From assembly GCA_934552695.1 (NCBI GenBank), contig CAKTER010000103.1, positions 1-5,864 of the forward strand: DNA of 5,864 bases, given 5' to 3'. The notes under the pieces are model-generated. The model worked only from the letters and a program-made list of their open reading frames with translations, ran no database searches and was not told where the DNA came from. Source of the DNA: an uncultured Eubacteriales bacterium (GTDB lineage: Bacteria; Bacillota; Clostridia; Lachnospirales; Anaerotignaceae). Of this stretch, positions 1 to 5,475 are shown piece after piece. Each line of letters begins with the position of its first letter. Positions within the stretch are counted from its first letter, which is position 1. A program made the translations under genes and the position numbers.

Positions 1-156
1 TGCTTGAAGCGGGCCGGTATCAATACCGTAGAGGATTTGGCCAACAAGACCGAGGAAGAAATGATGAAGGTTCGGAACCTGGGCCGGAAGTCTTTGGAAG
101 AGGTTTTGAACAAAATGGCCGAGCTGGGCCTGAGCTTACAGCCCAGCGACGAATAA
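1..156 (+). CDS. rpoA: RNA polymerase alpha subunit, C-terminal end (partial)
   Basis: Frame 1 reads 51 residues to a TAA at 154-156, and the 5' part lies outside the window. The peptide begins [17 protein letters not shown] and contains [12 protein letters not shown]. This is the helix-hairpin-helix alpha C-terminal domain that binds promoter UP elements and transcription activators. The G-x-K-S residues in NLGRKS (about 28-31 of the visible part) match the DNA-contacting Gly296, Lys298 and Ser299 of E. coli alpha. The Arg265 equivalent would lie just left of the window. The tail is short ([11 protein letters not shown]), as in other Firmicutes. The next gene is rplQ, the usual partner of rpoA at the end of the large ribosomal operon. 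No terminator is seen between them, so they are probably co-transcribed. The identification is secure. Confidence 0.96.
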   Translation, partial: CLKRAGINTVEDLANKTEEEMMKVRNLGRKSLEEVLNKMAELGLSLQPSDE

Positions 157-211
157 ACCGTTATTTTGCGGGGCCGCAGCCCGGCGTAAGACCGATGCGC
201 CGCCGGGGTGT

Positions 212-235
212 TGCCTGAAAAAGGCAGGCCCTGCC
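212..235 (+). other. Two overlapping short inverted repeats in the rpoA-rplQ spacer
   Basis: TGCCT (212-216) can pair with AGGCA (222-226) across a GAAAA loop. GGCAG (223-227) can pair with CTGCC (231-235) across a GCC loop. The two five-pair stems share bases 223-226, so only one can form at a time. They end about 10 bases before the rplQ Shine-Dalgarno sequence. There is no T run, so this is not a terminator. A regulatory role is speculative. Confidence 0.3.
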
Positions 236-245
236 CTTGAAAAAA

Positions 246-250
246 GGAGG
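246..250 (+). promoter_or_regulatory. Ribosome binding site of rplQ
   Basis: GGAGG follows an A-rich run and sits 8 bases before the ATG at 259. This is close to the ideal Shine-Dalgarno sequence and spacing, and it fixes the rplQ start. Confidence 0.88.
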
Positions 251-258
251 AAACAACT

Positions 259-801
259 ATGCACGCTTCTGGATATCGTAAACTGGGCCGGACTTCCAGC
301 CAGAGAAAGGCCATGTTGCGCAGCCTGACCACCAGCCTGCTGCACCACGGCAAGATTCGTACCACCGAGACCCGGGCTAAGGAAGTACGCCGGATGGCCG
401 AAAAGCTGATTACCCTGGGTGTGAAGGAAAAGGACAACTTCACCGAGGTGGAGGTTACCGCTAAGGTGCCCAAAAAGGACGCCAACGGCAAGCGGGTTAA
501 GAACGTCGTGGACGGCAAGAAAGTGACCGTTTACGAAGAAGTGAAAAAGACCATCCGCAAGGATAACCCCTCTCGCCTGAACGCCCGCCGGAAGATGGCT
601 GCCGTTCTGTACCCCGTCACCGAGGTACCTGCCGATGGCAAGAAGGTACGGAAGCTTTCCAAGGAGATTGACCTGACCGATAAGCTGCTGGGCGAGCTGG
701 CTACCAAGTATGCCGGCCGTACCGGTGGTTATACCCGGATTATCAAGCTGGGCGCCCGGAAGGGCGACGGCGCTCCCGAAGTGATTCTGGAGCTGGTGTA
801 A
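259..801 (+). CDS. rplQ: 50S ribosomal protein L17, expanded form
   Basis: L17 is a large-subunit protein that binds 23S rRNA. The 180-residue product has the conserved start (GYRKLGRTSSQRKAMLRSL), the KIRTTETRAKEVRRMAEKLITLG block at about 32-54, and the conserved end (GRTGGYTRIIKLGARKGDGAP, then VILELV). Ordinary bacterial L17 has about 120-127 residues. The excess here is an insert at roughly residues 56-104, rich in Lys, Val and Glu (includes VEVTAKVPKKDANGKRV and DGKKVTVYEEVKKTI), plus about 10 extra residues at 119-140. The insert lies between the ITLG block and the normally adjacent ARR motif (here SRLNARRKMAAVL). It is in frame, with no codon change that would suggest foreign DNA. The ATG is fixed by a strong GGAGG 8 bases upstream. 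The gene is followed immediately by a terminator. Confidence 0.97.
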   Translation: MHASGYRKLGRTSSQRKAMLRSLTTSLLHHGKIRTTETRAKEVRRMAEKLITLGVKEKDNFTEVEVTAKVPKKDANGKRVKNVVDGKKVTVYEEVKKTIRKDNPSRLNARRKMAAVLYPVTEVPADGKKVRKLSKEIDLTDKLLGELATKYAGRTGGYTRIIKLGARKGDGAPEVILELV

Positions 802-806
802 GACAA

Positions 807-836
807 CGAAAAGGACGTCTGCGGACGTCCTTTTTT
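807..836 (+). terminator. Rho-independent terminator after rplQ
   Basis: GGACGTC (813-819) pairs perfectly with GACGTCC (824-830) around a TGCG loop. A T6 tract follows at 831-836. The AAAA at 809-812 can extend the stem into the T tract, so the element is partly symmetrical and might also act on the opposite strand. It lies 5 bases after the rplQ stop and ends the rpoA-rplQ transcription unit. Confidence 0.92.
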
Positions 837-922
837 CGTGCCCAAAAGAAGAGGAGGAGGACGAAGCGGGGAGAAAATGAAAGGCCGATACAGCATCCAA
901 AGCGGATTTTACGGGAGTTTGG

Positions 923-951
923 TTGACTTTTGGGGTGCTTTCCGCTAGAAT
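923..951 (+). promoter_or_regulatory. SigA-type promoter for the ecfA1-ecfA2-ecfT-truA unit
   Basis: A -35 box TTGACT (923-928) and a -10 box TAGAAT (946-951) are separated by exactly 17 bases. Each differs from the consensus by one base. Transcription would start near 957-959, giving a leader of only about 20-30 nucleotides before ecfA1, with no room for a riboswitch. The position between the rplQ terminator and ecfA1 supports a separate ECF transcription unit. Confidence 0.82.
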
Positions 952-968
952 GGCAATAGGTTTTTGCC

Positions 969-975
969 AAGGAGG
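969..975 (+). promoter_or_regulatory. Ribosome binding site of ecfA1 (start-deciding)
   Basis: AAGGAGG is a strong Shine-Dalgarno sequence. It rules out the upstream in-frame TTG at 964, because it would then lie inside the coding region. The in-frame candidates downstream are ATG 979 (3 bases after the site, tight), TTG 985 (9 bases, ideal spacing) and ATG 991 (15 bases, long). Confidence 0.75.
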
Positions 976-978
976 CGA

Positions 979-1851
979 ATGGGTTTGGATATGGTGCGTT
1001 CCGAGGGTTTAAAATACGCATACCACCGGGTGGTGGAGGAAAACGGAGAAAACCGGGAAGAAGTGGTGGAGGCCCTGAAAGGGGTCAACATCGACGTGGC
1101 CCGGGGGGCCTTTGTGGCCATTTTGGGCCAAAACGGCAGTGGAAAGTCTACCTTTGCCAAGCAGGTGAACGCTCTGTTGCAGCCCACCGGGGGAGTGCTG
1201 TGGGTCAACGGCTGGGATACCCGGGAGGAGGCCTTTGTCTACGATATTCGCCAAAATGCCGGGATGGTGTTCCAAAACCCCGATAACCAGATGGTAGCCA
1301 CTATTGTGGAGGAGGATGTGGCCTTTGGGCCGGAAAACCTGGGGGTGCCTGCGCCGGAGATCCGGCAGCGGGTGGACGAGGCCTTGGCGGCCGTGGGGAT
1401 GACGGATTTTGCCCGCTCCCAGCCCAACCGGCTTTCGGGAGGCCAAAAGCAGCGGGTGGCCATTGCCGGGATTTTGGCCATGAAACCGACCTGCATTGTA
1501 TTGGATGAGCCCACGGCTATGCTGGATCCCCGGGGCCGTCGGGAGGTAATGGATACCATTTTGCGGCTGAACCGGGAGGAAGGGATTACCATCCTCTTAA
1601 TTACCCATTATATGGACGAGGCGGCCCAGGCCGATTATGTATATGTGGTGGATAACGGCCAGGTGGCGATGGAGGGCAAGCCCCGGGAGATTTTTGCCCA
1701 GGGGGAGCGCATCCGGGAGCTGCGGCTGGACCTGCCCCAGGTGACCGAGGTGGCCCAGCGGCTGCGGCAGGAGGGCTTTGACCTGCGGCCGGACTGCATT
1801 ACTGTGGAAGAAATGGTGGAAGAGCTATGCCGATTACAGTCAAACATGTAA
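979..1851 (+). CDS. ecfA1: Energy-coupling factor transporter ATPase EcfA1
   Basis: This is one of the two ABC ATPases that power ECF-type vitamin and metal importers. It hydrolyses ATP at the cytoplasmic face of the membrane while bound to EcfT. Counting from ATG 979 (290 residues): Walker A GQNGSGKST at 50-58, Q-loop FQNPDNQ with Q99, signature LSGGQ at 152-156, Walker B IVLDEP at 173-178, and switch histidine H210. The FQNPDNQ motif and the C-terminal LCRLQSNM are typical of the EcfA1 paralogue. All catalytic residues are present, and the length is normal. ATG 979 is reported as the first ATG after the Shine-Dalgarno sequence, but TTG 985 or ATG 991 would fit homologue N-termini at least as well. 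The end overlaps ecfA2 by 25 bases, which suggests translational coupling and 1:1 production of the heterodimer partners. Confidence 0.95.
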   Translation: MGLDMVRSEGLKYAYHRVVEENGENREEVVEALKGVNIDVARGAFVAILGQNGSGKSTFAKQVNALLQPTGGVLWVNGWDTREEAFVYDIRQNAGMVFQNPDNQMVATIVEEDVAFGPENLGVPAPEIRQRVDEALAAVGMTDFARSQPNRLSGGQKQRVAIAGILAMKPTCIVLDEPTAMLDPRGRREVMDTILRLNREEGITILLITHYMDEAAQADYVYVVDNGQVAMEGKPREIFAQGERIRELRLDLPQVTEVAQRLRQEGFDLRPDCITVEEMVEELCRLQSNM

Positions 1852-2684
1852 GCTATGTATATAATCCCGGAACGACCTTTGCCAAAATGGCGCTGGATGA
1901 TGTAAGCGTGACCATTGAGGACGGCTCCTTTGTGGGGCTGATTGGCCATACAGGCAGCGGGAAGTCCACGCTTATCCAAATGCTGAACGGACTGCTGACG
2001 CCTACCAGCGGCGAGGTTTGGGTGGATGGCGAGAACATCCACGCCAGCAAGGCCGGGCTGGTGGCGCTGCGCCGGAAGGTGGGGCTGGTATTCCAGTACC
2101 CGGAGCATCAGCTGTTTGAGATGAGCGTGTATAAGGATGTGGCCTTTGGCCCCAAAAACCTGGGCCTGACCGGGGACGAGCTGGATGAGCGGGTGCGCCG
2201 GTCGCTGGCCGTGGTGGGCATGGGCCCGGAAATGTACGAGAAATCGCCCTTTGACTTGTCCGGGGGGCAAAAGCGCCGGGTGGCCATTGCCGGGGTGCTG
2301 GCCATGGCGCCGCAAACCCTGGTTTTGGATGAGCCTACGGCGGGGCTGGACCCTCAGGGCCGGGAGGAGATTTTGCAGGCGGTTTCGGATATGCACAAGC
2401 AGCTGGGGCTGACGGTGGTGCTGGTGTCCCACAGCATGGAGGACACCGCCCGGCTGGCCGACCGGATTTTGGTGATGGCCGGAGGCCGCTTGGCTATGAC
2501 GGGGACCCCAAGGGAGATTTTTTCCCGGGTGGACGAGCTGGAGCAGATTGGGCTCACCGCCCCGCAGATTAGCTTTGTGTTTCGGGACCTGCGGGCCCGG
2601 GGCTGGGATTTGCCGGCGTATGTGTATACCGTGGACGAGGCGGTGGCCTTGCTGCGGCAGGTGCTGCAAAAACGGCCGGGCTGA
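1827..2684 (+). CDS. ecfA2: Energy-coupling factor transporter ATPase EcfA2
   Basis: This is the second ATPase of the ECF module and the heterodimer partner of EcfA1. The 285-residue protein has Walker A GHTGSGKST at 40-48, Q90 in FQYPEHQLF, signature LSGGQ at 144-148, Walker B LVLDEP at 165-170, the D-loop at 174-175 and switch histidine H202. FQYPEHQLFE and SPFDLSGGQKRRVAIAGVLA are typical of EcfA2 and separate it from EcfA1 (FQNPDNQ). The C-terminal part (about 235-285) is the ECF-specific tail thought to contribute to dimerisation. The ATG lies inside the 3' end of ecfA1 in another frame, with only a weak GGTGGAAG upstream, so translation probably depends on ribosomes finishing ecfA1. An 81-base gap precedes ecfT. 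Confidence 0.96.
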   Translation: MPITVKHVSYVYNPGTTFAKMALDDVSVTIEDGSFVGLIGHTGSGKSTLIQMLNGLLTPTSGEVWVDGENIHASKAGLVALRRKVGLVFQYPEHQLFEMSVYKDVAFGPKNLGLTGDELDERVRRSLAVVGMGPEMYEKSPFDLSGGQKRRVAIAGVLAMAPQTLVLDEPTAGLDPQGREEILQAVSDMHKQLGLTVVLVSHSMEDTARLADRILVMAGGRLAMTGTPREIFSRVDELEQIGLTAPQISFVFRDLRARGWDLPAYVYTVDEAVALLRQVLQKRPG

Positions 2685-2725
2685 GGCATTGGCCCGGTAG
2701 GCCGGAGATAGAAATAGGACGAGCG

Positions 2726-2746
2726 GCAGCCCGGGGACGGGACTGC
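2726..2746 (+). other. GC-rich intercistronic hairpin before ecfT
   Basis: GCAG-CCCG (2726-2733) can pair with CGGG-(A)-CTGC (2738-2746), giving eight pairs with one bulged A. The loop is GGGA, which fits the GNRA tetraloop class. No T run follows, so it is not a terminator. It ends 6 bases before the ecfT Shine-Dalgarno sequence and could influence mRNA stability or ecfT translation. The function is inferred from position only. Confidence 0.4.
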
Positions 2747-2752
2747 GGCAGA

Positions 2753-2758
2753 GAAGGA
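2753..2758 (+). promoter_or_regulatory. Ribosome binding site of ecfT
   Basis: GAAGGA lies 7 bases before the ATG at 2766. It is moderately strong, and ecfT therefore has its own initiation signal, unlike ecfA2 and truA, which depend on close coupling. Confidence 0.65.
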
Positions 2759-2765
2759 ATACGCT

Positions 2766-3572
2766 ATGATTCGGGATATTACCGTTGGACAATACTATCC
2801 GGTGGATTCGCCGCTGCATCGGCTGGACCCCCGGGTGAAAATCATCGCCACGCTGGTGTACATCGTGTCGCTGTTTTTGGTGCAAAGCTTTGTGGGCTAT
2901 GGCTTTATTTTCGCAATTTTGGCTGTGACCATTGCTTTGTCCCGGGTGCCGCTGCGGTTTATGCTGCGGGGGCTCAAAAGCGTGGTGCTGATTATTCTTT
3001 TTACGGCTGTGCTGAATTTATTCTCCCAAAAAGGCGGCACACCGCTGGTTACCCTGTGGCGGTTCACCATTACCACCAAAGGGGTGACGATGGCCATTAA
3101 AATGTGCTTCCGCCTGGTGATGCTGATTGTGGGCAGCTCGCTTTTGACCCTGACCACCACGCCCATCCGGCTGACGGACGGGTTGGAGATTTTGCTGACG
3201 CCCTTCCAAAAGATTGGCGTGCCCTCCCACGAGATTGCTATGATGATGACCATTGCCCTGCGGTTTATCCCCACGCTGCTGGACGAGACCGATAAGATTA
3301 TGAAGGCCCAGCAGGCCCGGGGGGCGGACTTTACCACCGGCAGCCTAATCCAGCGGGGGCGGGCGTTGGTGCCCATTCTGGTGCCCTTGTTTATTTCGGC
3401 CTTTCGCCGGGCCGACGAGCTGGCGATGGCCATGGAATCCCGGTGTTACCGGGGGGGCGAGGGCCGTACCCGGATGAACCAAATGGCGTACACCCGGCAG
3501 GATGGCTTGGCCTACGGGCTGCTGGTTGTGTATTTGGCGGCGGTGATTGGCATCCGCCTGTGGGTGGGGTGA
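2766..3572 (+). CDS. ecfT: Energy-coupling factor transporter transmembrane protein EcfT
   Basis: EcfT is the membrane scaffold that couples the EcfA1/EcfA2 ATPases to interchangeable substrate-binding S proteins. The 268-residue product begins with the typical QYYPVDSPLHRLDPRVKI. It has hydrophobic spans at about 25-40, 44-60, 70-86, 108-130 and 246-265. The long cytoplasmic coupling region carries the two short Arg motifs that dock into the ATPases: ARG in QQARGADF (184-186) and SRC in MESRCYRGG (225-227). The second motif is ARG in B. subtilis as I recall it, so SRC is a mild variant that keeps the key arginine. The conserved GGEGRT follows. No S-component gene adjoins, which fits a shared group II module. 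The stop is 3 bases before truA. Confidence 0.95.
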   Translation: MIRDITVGQYYPVDSPLHRLDPRVKIIATLVYIVSLFLVQSFVGYGFIFAILAVTIALSRVPLRFMLRGLKSVVLIILFTAVLNLFSQKGGTPLVTLWRFTITTKGVTMAIKMCFRLVMLIVGSSLLTLTTTPIRLTDGLEILLTPFQKIGVPSHEIAMMMTIALRFIPTLLDETDKIMKAQQARGADFTTGSLIQRGRALVPILVPLFISAFRRADELAMAMESRCYRGGEGRTRMNQMAYTRQDGLAYGLLVVYLAAVIGIRLWVG

Positions 3573-3575
3573 GCC

Positions 3576-4319
3576 GTGGAAAAACGAATTCTTTTGACCG
3601 TCGCCTATGACGGTTCCGATTATTTTGGCTGGCAGGCCCAAAAGAACCCGGAGCAGCCCACGGTGCAGGAAGCCCTACAGGCGGCCTGTGAGGCGCTGTT
3701 TGGCCAGCCGGTGGAATGCACCGGAGCCAGCCGTACCGACCGGGGAGTACACGCCTTGGGCCAACGGGGGACGATTTGGGTGGATACCTCTATTCCGGCG
3801 GAAAAGATTCCCTTTGCCCTGAACACCTACCTGCCGGAGAGCATTGCCGTGACGGCGGCAGAGGCGGTACCGGAGGGCTTCCATCCCCGGTACGATGTGA
3901 AGGACAAGCTGTACCGGTTCCGCATTTATAACGCCCCCCACCGGAACCCGCTGCTGCGGAAGTATGCCGAGTGGGTGTGCCGGCCCCTGGATGCCGAAGC
4001 CATGCACCGGGCGGCCCAGGCGCTGGTGGGGCGCCACGATTTTGCGGCCTTCCGGGCGATGGGCAGCGCCGCCAAAACCACGGTGCGGACAATTTTTGAG
4101 ATTTCGGTGGAGCGCCGGGAGGACGAGGTGCGGATTTTTGTCCGGGGGGACGGCTTTTTGTATAACATGGTGCGGATTATTGCCGGAACCCTGATTGCCG
4201 TGGGGCAAGGGAAAATGCCCGAGGACGAGGTGGCCCGGATTTTGGAATCGAAGGACCGCACCCGGGCGGGGAAAACCGCCGGGCCGGAGGGGTTGACGTT
4301 AATGGAAATTCGCTATTGA
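3576..4319 (+). CDS. truA: tRNA pseudouridine(38-40) synthase TruA
   Basis: TruA isomerises uridines 38-40 in the anticodon stem-loop of many tRNAs to pseudouridine. The 247-residue protein has the normal family length. The start motif is VAYDGSDYFGWQAQ. The catalytic motif GASRTDRGVHALGQ is at 50-63, with catalytic Asp at D55. The conserved tyrosine segment KLYRFRIYN is at 111-119 (Y113), and FLYNMVRIIAGTL at 194-206 includes R200. The near-C-terminal AGKTAGPEGLTL segment is also present. The start is GTG, only 3 bases after the ecfT stop, and a GGGGTGA within the end of ecfT serves as a weak ribosome binding site, so translation is probably coupled to ecfT. Its TGA stop is embedded in the -35 box of the rplM promoter. 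All expected catalytic features are intact. Confidence 0.96.
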   Translation: MEKRILLTVAYDGSDYFGWQAQKNPEQPTVQEALQAACEALFGQPVECTGASRTDRGVHALGQRGTIWVDTSIPAEKIPFALNTYLPESIAVTAAEAVPEGFHPRYDVKDKLYRFRIYNAPHRNPLLRKYAEWVCRPLDAEAMHRAAQALVGRHDFAAFRAMGSAAKTTVRTIFEISVERREDEVRIFVRGDGFLYNMVRIIAGTLIAVGQGKMPEDEVARILESKDRTRAGKTAGPEGLTLMEIRY

Positions 4320-4344
4320 CACACTCGGCTGGTTGTAATATAAT
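4316..4344 (+). promoter_or_regulatory. Perfect-consensus SigA promoter for rplM-rpsI
   Basis: TTGACA (4316-4321) and TATAAT (4339-4344) both match the housekeeping consensus in every base and are 17 bases apart. The -35 box overlaps the truA stop codon (TGA 4317-4319). Transcription would start near 4351, leaving a leader of about 70 nucleotides before rplM. There is no extended -10 TG at the expected place. Upstream transcription from the ecf-truA unit can also run into rplM, since no terminator intervenes. Confidence 0.93.
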
Positions 4345-4350
4345 ATTCCT

Positions 4351-4422
4351 GTTGTAATGCCACTTGAACTCGTTAGCCCCGGGTTTAAACATAGGATATG
4401 TACGTTTTAAGGAGGTCAAACC
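4351..4422 (+). ncRNA. Candidate L13 leader (autoregulatory 5' UTR of rplM)
   Basis: The predicted 5' UTR folds into two adjoining hairpins. In the first, TTGAACTCG (4364-4372) pairs with CGGGTTTAA (4380-4388) over nine pairs, two of them G-U, with loop TTAGCCC. In the second, ACAT (4389-4392) pairs with ATGT (4398-4401), with loop AGGAT. The same TTGAACTC arm can instead pair with GAGGTCAA (4412-4419), which covers the Shine-Dalgarno sequence with seven of eight pairs. The two folds exclude each other, as expected of a translational switch. Position directly upstream of rplM-rpsI in a Firmicute matches the known L13 leader family, in which L13 is thought to repress its own operon. Membership was judged from position and foldability only. 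Confidence 0.65.
4409..4416 (+). promoter_or_regulatory. Ribosome binding site of rplM
   Basis: AAGGAGGT is a near-complete complement of the 16S rRNA 3' end. GGAGG ends 7 bases before the ATG at 4423. It can be occluded by the TTGAACTC segment upstream in the leader. Confidence 0.9.
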
Positions 4423-4860
4423 ATGAGAACAACGACCATTGCGAATCCCGCTCTGATTGAAAGAAAATGGTATGTTGTAGACGCTGCCGACAAGACCCTT
4501 GGCCGGTTGGCGGCCGAGGTGGCCACTGTGTTGAGAGGGAAGAACAAGCCCATCTACACCCCACATGTAGATACCGGCGATTATGTCATCATCATCAACG
4601 CAGAGAAGATTAAGGTCACCGGCAACAAGCTGAACGACAAGGTTTACTATCATCACACCGGCTATGCCGGCGGCCTGAAGCAGATTACGCTGAAGGAGCT
4701 GCTGGCCAAAAAGCCCGAAGATGTGATTGCTCACGCTGTAAAGGGTATGCTCCCCAAAAATGCGCTGGGCCGTGCTATGTTTAAGAAGCTGTTCATTTAT
4801 GCCGGCCCCGAGCATAAGCACGCAGCCCAGAAACCCGAAGTACTGGAGATTAAAGCGTAA
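4423..4860 (+). CDS. rplM: 50S ribosomal protein L13
   Basis: L13 is an early-assembly protein of the large ribosomal subunit and binds 23S rRNA. The 145-residue product has the normal bacterial length. It carries the family blocks [19 protein letters not shown] (about 16-34), the segment [20 protein letters not shown] followed by NAEKI (39-63), [10 protein letters not shown] (77-86) and [20 protein letters not shown] (103-122). The start is fixed by a very strong Shine-Dalgarno sequence. It is co-transcribed with rpsI, whose Shine-Dalgarno sequence overlaps the rplM stop codon. Expression is probably governed by the strong promoter overlapping truA and by the structured leader. Confidence 0.98.
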   Translation: MRTTTIANPALIERKWYVVDAADKTLGRLAAEVATVLRGKNKPIYTPHVDTGDYVIIINAEKIKVTGNKLNDKVYYHHTGYAGGLKQITLKELLAKKPEDVIAHAVKGMLPKNALGRAMFKKLFIYAGPEHKHAAQKPEVLEIKA

Positions 4861-4865
4861 GGAGG
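4859..4865 (+). promoter_or_regulatory. Ribosome binding site of rpsI overlapping the rplM stop
   Basis: AAGGAGG uses the last two bases of the rplM TAA and lies 7 bases before the rpsI ATG at 4873. This arrangement favours tight translational coupling and balanced L13 and S9 output. Confidence 0.9.
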
Positions 4866-4872
4866 ATGCGCC

Positions 4873-5265
4873 ATGGCAGTAGCAAGATATTACGGCACCG
4901 GCAGAAGAAAGTCTTCTGTGGCCCGGGTGTATCTGGTACCCGGCACCGGTAAGGTTACCATCAACAAGCGGGACATGGACGAATATTTCGGCCTGGATAC
5001 CCTGAAACTCATTGTGCGTCAGCCTCTGGAGCTGACCGGTACCGAAGGTAAGTTCGATGTGCTGGTCAATGTACGGGGCGGCGGCTTCACCGGCCAGGCC
5101 GGTGCCATCCGTCACGGGATTTCCCGGGCTCTGCTGGAAGCCGACGGCGACTATCGCCCTCTGCTGAAGAAGGCTGGGTTCCTGACCCGCGACCCCAGAA
5201 TGAAAGAAAGAAAGAAGTACGGCTTAAAGGCCGCTCGGCGTGCGCCTCAGTTCAGCAAGCGCTGA
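4873..5265 (+). CDS. rpsI: 30S ribosomal protein S9
   Basis: S9 is a small-subunit protein whose basic C-terminal tail reaches the P-site tRNA. The 130-residue product has the normal length. It has [21 protein letters not shown] at its start, then NKRDMDEYF and the glycine-rich [20 protein letters not shown]. Its C-terminus is [25 protein letters not shown], ending in the expected Lys-Arg. It is the second gene of the rplM-rpsI operon and is followed 18 bases later by a strong terminator. Nothing is missing or unusual in the sequence. Confidence 0.98.
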   Translation: MAVARYYGTGRRKSSVARVYLVPGTGKVTINKRDMDEYFGLDTLKLIVRQPLELTGTEGKFDVLVNVRGGGFTGQAGAIRHGISRALLEADGDYRPLLKKAGFLTRDPRMKERKKYGLKAARRAPQFSKR

Positions 5266-5283
5266 TTTTGCTTTGTTTTTTCG

Positions 5284-5314
5284 GAGCCTATCCCTTGGGA
5301 TGGGCTCTTTTTTT
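5284..5314 (+). terminator. Rho-independent terminator after rpsI
   Basis: GAGCCTATCC (5284-5293) pairs with GGATGGGCTC (5298-5307), giving ten pairs with one T-G wobble, around a CTTG loop. A T7 tract follows at 5308-5314. It ends the rplM-rpsI transcription unit and separates it from the downstream acyltransferase. Confidence 0.93.
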
Positions 5315-5408
5315 GTTGGATGGCTTTCCAGCAGAGAAAGGGGCAAGCAGGAAAACGACTTGGGTGGAGCGGGGACGGAATCTCGATGGGAGGAGGGAGA
5401 AATTTCGC

Positions 5409-5437
5409 TGGACGGAGCCGGTGGGGGATGGTAAGAT
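5409..5437 (+). promoter_or_regulatory. Possible weak promoter for the acyltransferase gene
   Basis: TGGACG (5409-5414) and TAAGAT (5432-5437) each match four of six consensus bases and are exactly 17 bases apart, 38 bases before the ATG at 5476. A strong terminator lies upstream, so the downstream gene needs its own promoter. The rest of the 5315-5475 spacer is purine-rich, and I see no gene or other element in it. Confidence 0.35.
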
Positions 5438-5475
5438 GAAAGCAACGAGGGCAGCGGAAAAGGGGGAAGAAAGCC

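Noticed and set aside
136..900. Long open frame on the minus strand opposite rplQ
   Set aside because: It is an antisense shadow of a certain gene (L17), crosses the rplQ terminator, and its product has no recognisable family features.
877..948. Small plus-strand frame of 23 codons between rplQ and ecfA1
   Set aside because: It follows a terminator with no promoter of its own, its stop lies in the -10 box of the ecf promoter, and the candidate ribosome binding site (GGGGAG) is too close to the ATG.
2685..2765. Possible internal promoter before ecfT
   Set aside because: TTGGCC and TAGAAA are only 14 bases apart and the matches are poor. Continuous transcription from the ecfA1 promoter is simpler.
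1635..2885. Minus-strand open frame of more than 400 codons opposite ecfA1-ecfA2
   Set aside because: It spans two well-supported genes and a gene junction on the other strand. GC-rich codon use commonly opens long antisense frames, and the product is His/Gln/Pro-rich without motifs.
4293..4315. Second -35-like TTGACG upstream of the rplM promoter
   Set aside because: No acceptable -10 lies at 16-18 bases; the sequence there is inside truA coding. The perfect promoter 23 bases downstream explains transcription.
4398..4460. Upstream open frame starting in the rplM leader (ATG 4398)
   Set aside because: The only nearby AGGA is one base from the ATG, the ATG is within a hairpin stem, and the frame overlaps rplM out of frame. 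A functional leader peptide is not supported.
4177..5115. Minus-strand open frame of about 312 codons opposite truA, rplM and rpsI
   Set aside because: It crosses a perfect promoter and three confirmed gene segments, and its product shows no domain. It is treated as a shadow.
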